Positions 37,550 through 37,720 of a stretch of 37,720 bases of DNA are shown piece after piece. The translations under genes were made by a program, and so were the position numbers. Under the pieces are notes generated by a model. The model made no database searches. It was not told where the DNA came from and saw only the letters and a list, made by a program, of their open reading frames with translations. This DNA is from Nanobdellota archaeon (GTDB lineage Archaea > Nanobdellota > Nanobdellia > Woesearchaeales > UBA583): NCBI GenBank assembly GCA_022565615.1, contig JAIUMM010000015.1, positions 1-37,720 on the forward strand. Direction: 5' to 3'. Positions within the stretch are counted from its first letter, which is position 1, and each line of letters begins with the position of its first letter.

Positions 37550-37720
37550 TTTCTTCCTCTTCTTTAGCTAATTTTTTGTATATAAAATAAGAAAAAATTG
37601 AAAATAAAATTATATAAAATATTTCAATCCAAACTGAGTTCCCATTTTTTATTAATATTGAAACTAATAATGCAATAATCAAACTGCTAAATAAAATTTC
37701 ATATAAATCAATTGTATTAG
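37540..37720 (-). CDS. C-terminal end of a hydrophobic membrane protein, truncated by window edge
   Basis: Minus strand reads ...NTIDLYEILFSSLIIALLVSILIKNGNSVWIEIFYIILFSIFSYFIYKKLAKEEEENEI*, overlapping the uvrB start. Confidence 0.6.

Overview
AT-rich, gene-dense window from what looks like a DPANN-type archaeon. Lineage evidence: archaeal-type PheT, RadB, RNase Z, class III signal-peptide pilins and an S16 membrane protease. About 33 supportable CDSs; no rRNA, tRNA or CRISPR array seen. Housekeeping genes include hisS, pheT, radB, uvrB, dnaK, RNase Z, a HAM1-type NTPase, an NSUN RNA m5C methyltransferase and thioredoxin. Accessory content includes a three-gene AIPR / Dam-type methyltransferase / restriction-endonuclease-like operon (25.2-29.2 kb), a GT4 / GH-like / ATP-grasp cluster (15.9-19.6 kb), a standalone C-terminal ATP-dependent DNA ligase fragment, a membrane-anchored Lon-like (S16) protease without an AAA+ domain, and a possible PD-(D/E)XK nuclease. 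The most unusual signal is duplicated gene ends. The 3' ends of radB and uvrB each occur a second time just downstream of the intact gene, with differences that are synonymous across most of the copy. Both junctions carry the same 14-nt hairpin sequence GAGTGAAACTCCTG in the same orientation relative to the gene. A weaker 5'-end version of this pattern lies upstream of dnaK. This could be the footprint of an undescribed gene-end-targeting element, or an assembly or strain artefact; both are testable. All calls are by eye from sequence and supplied translations.
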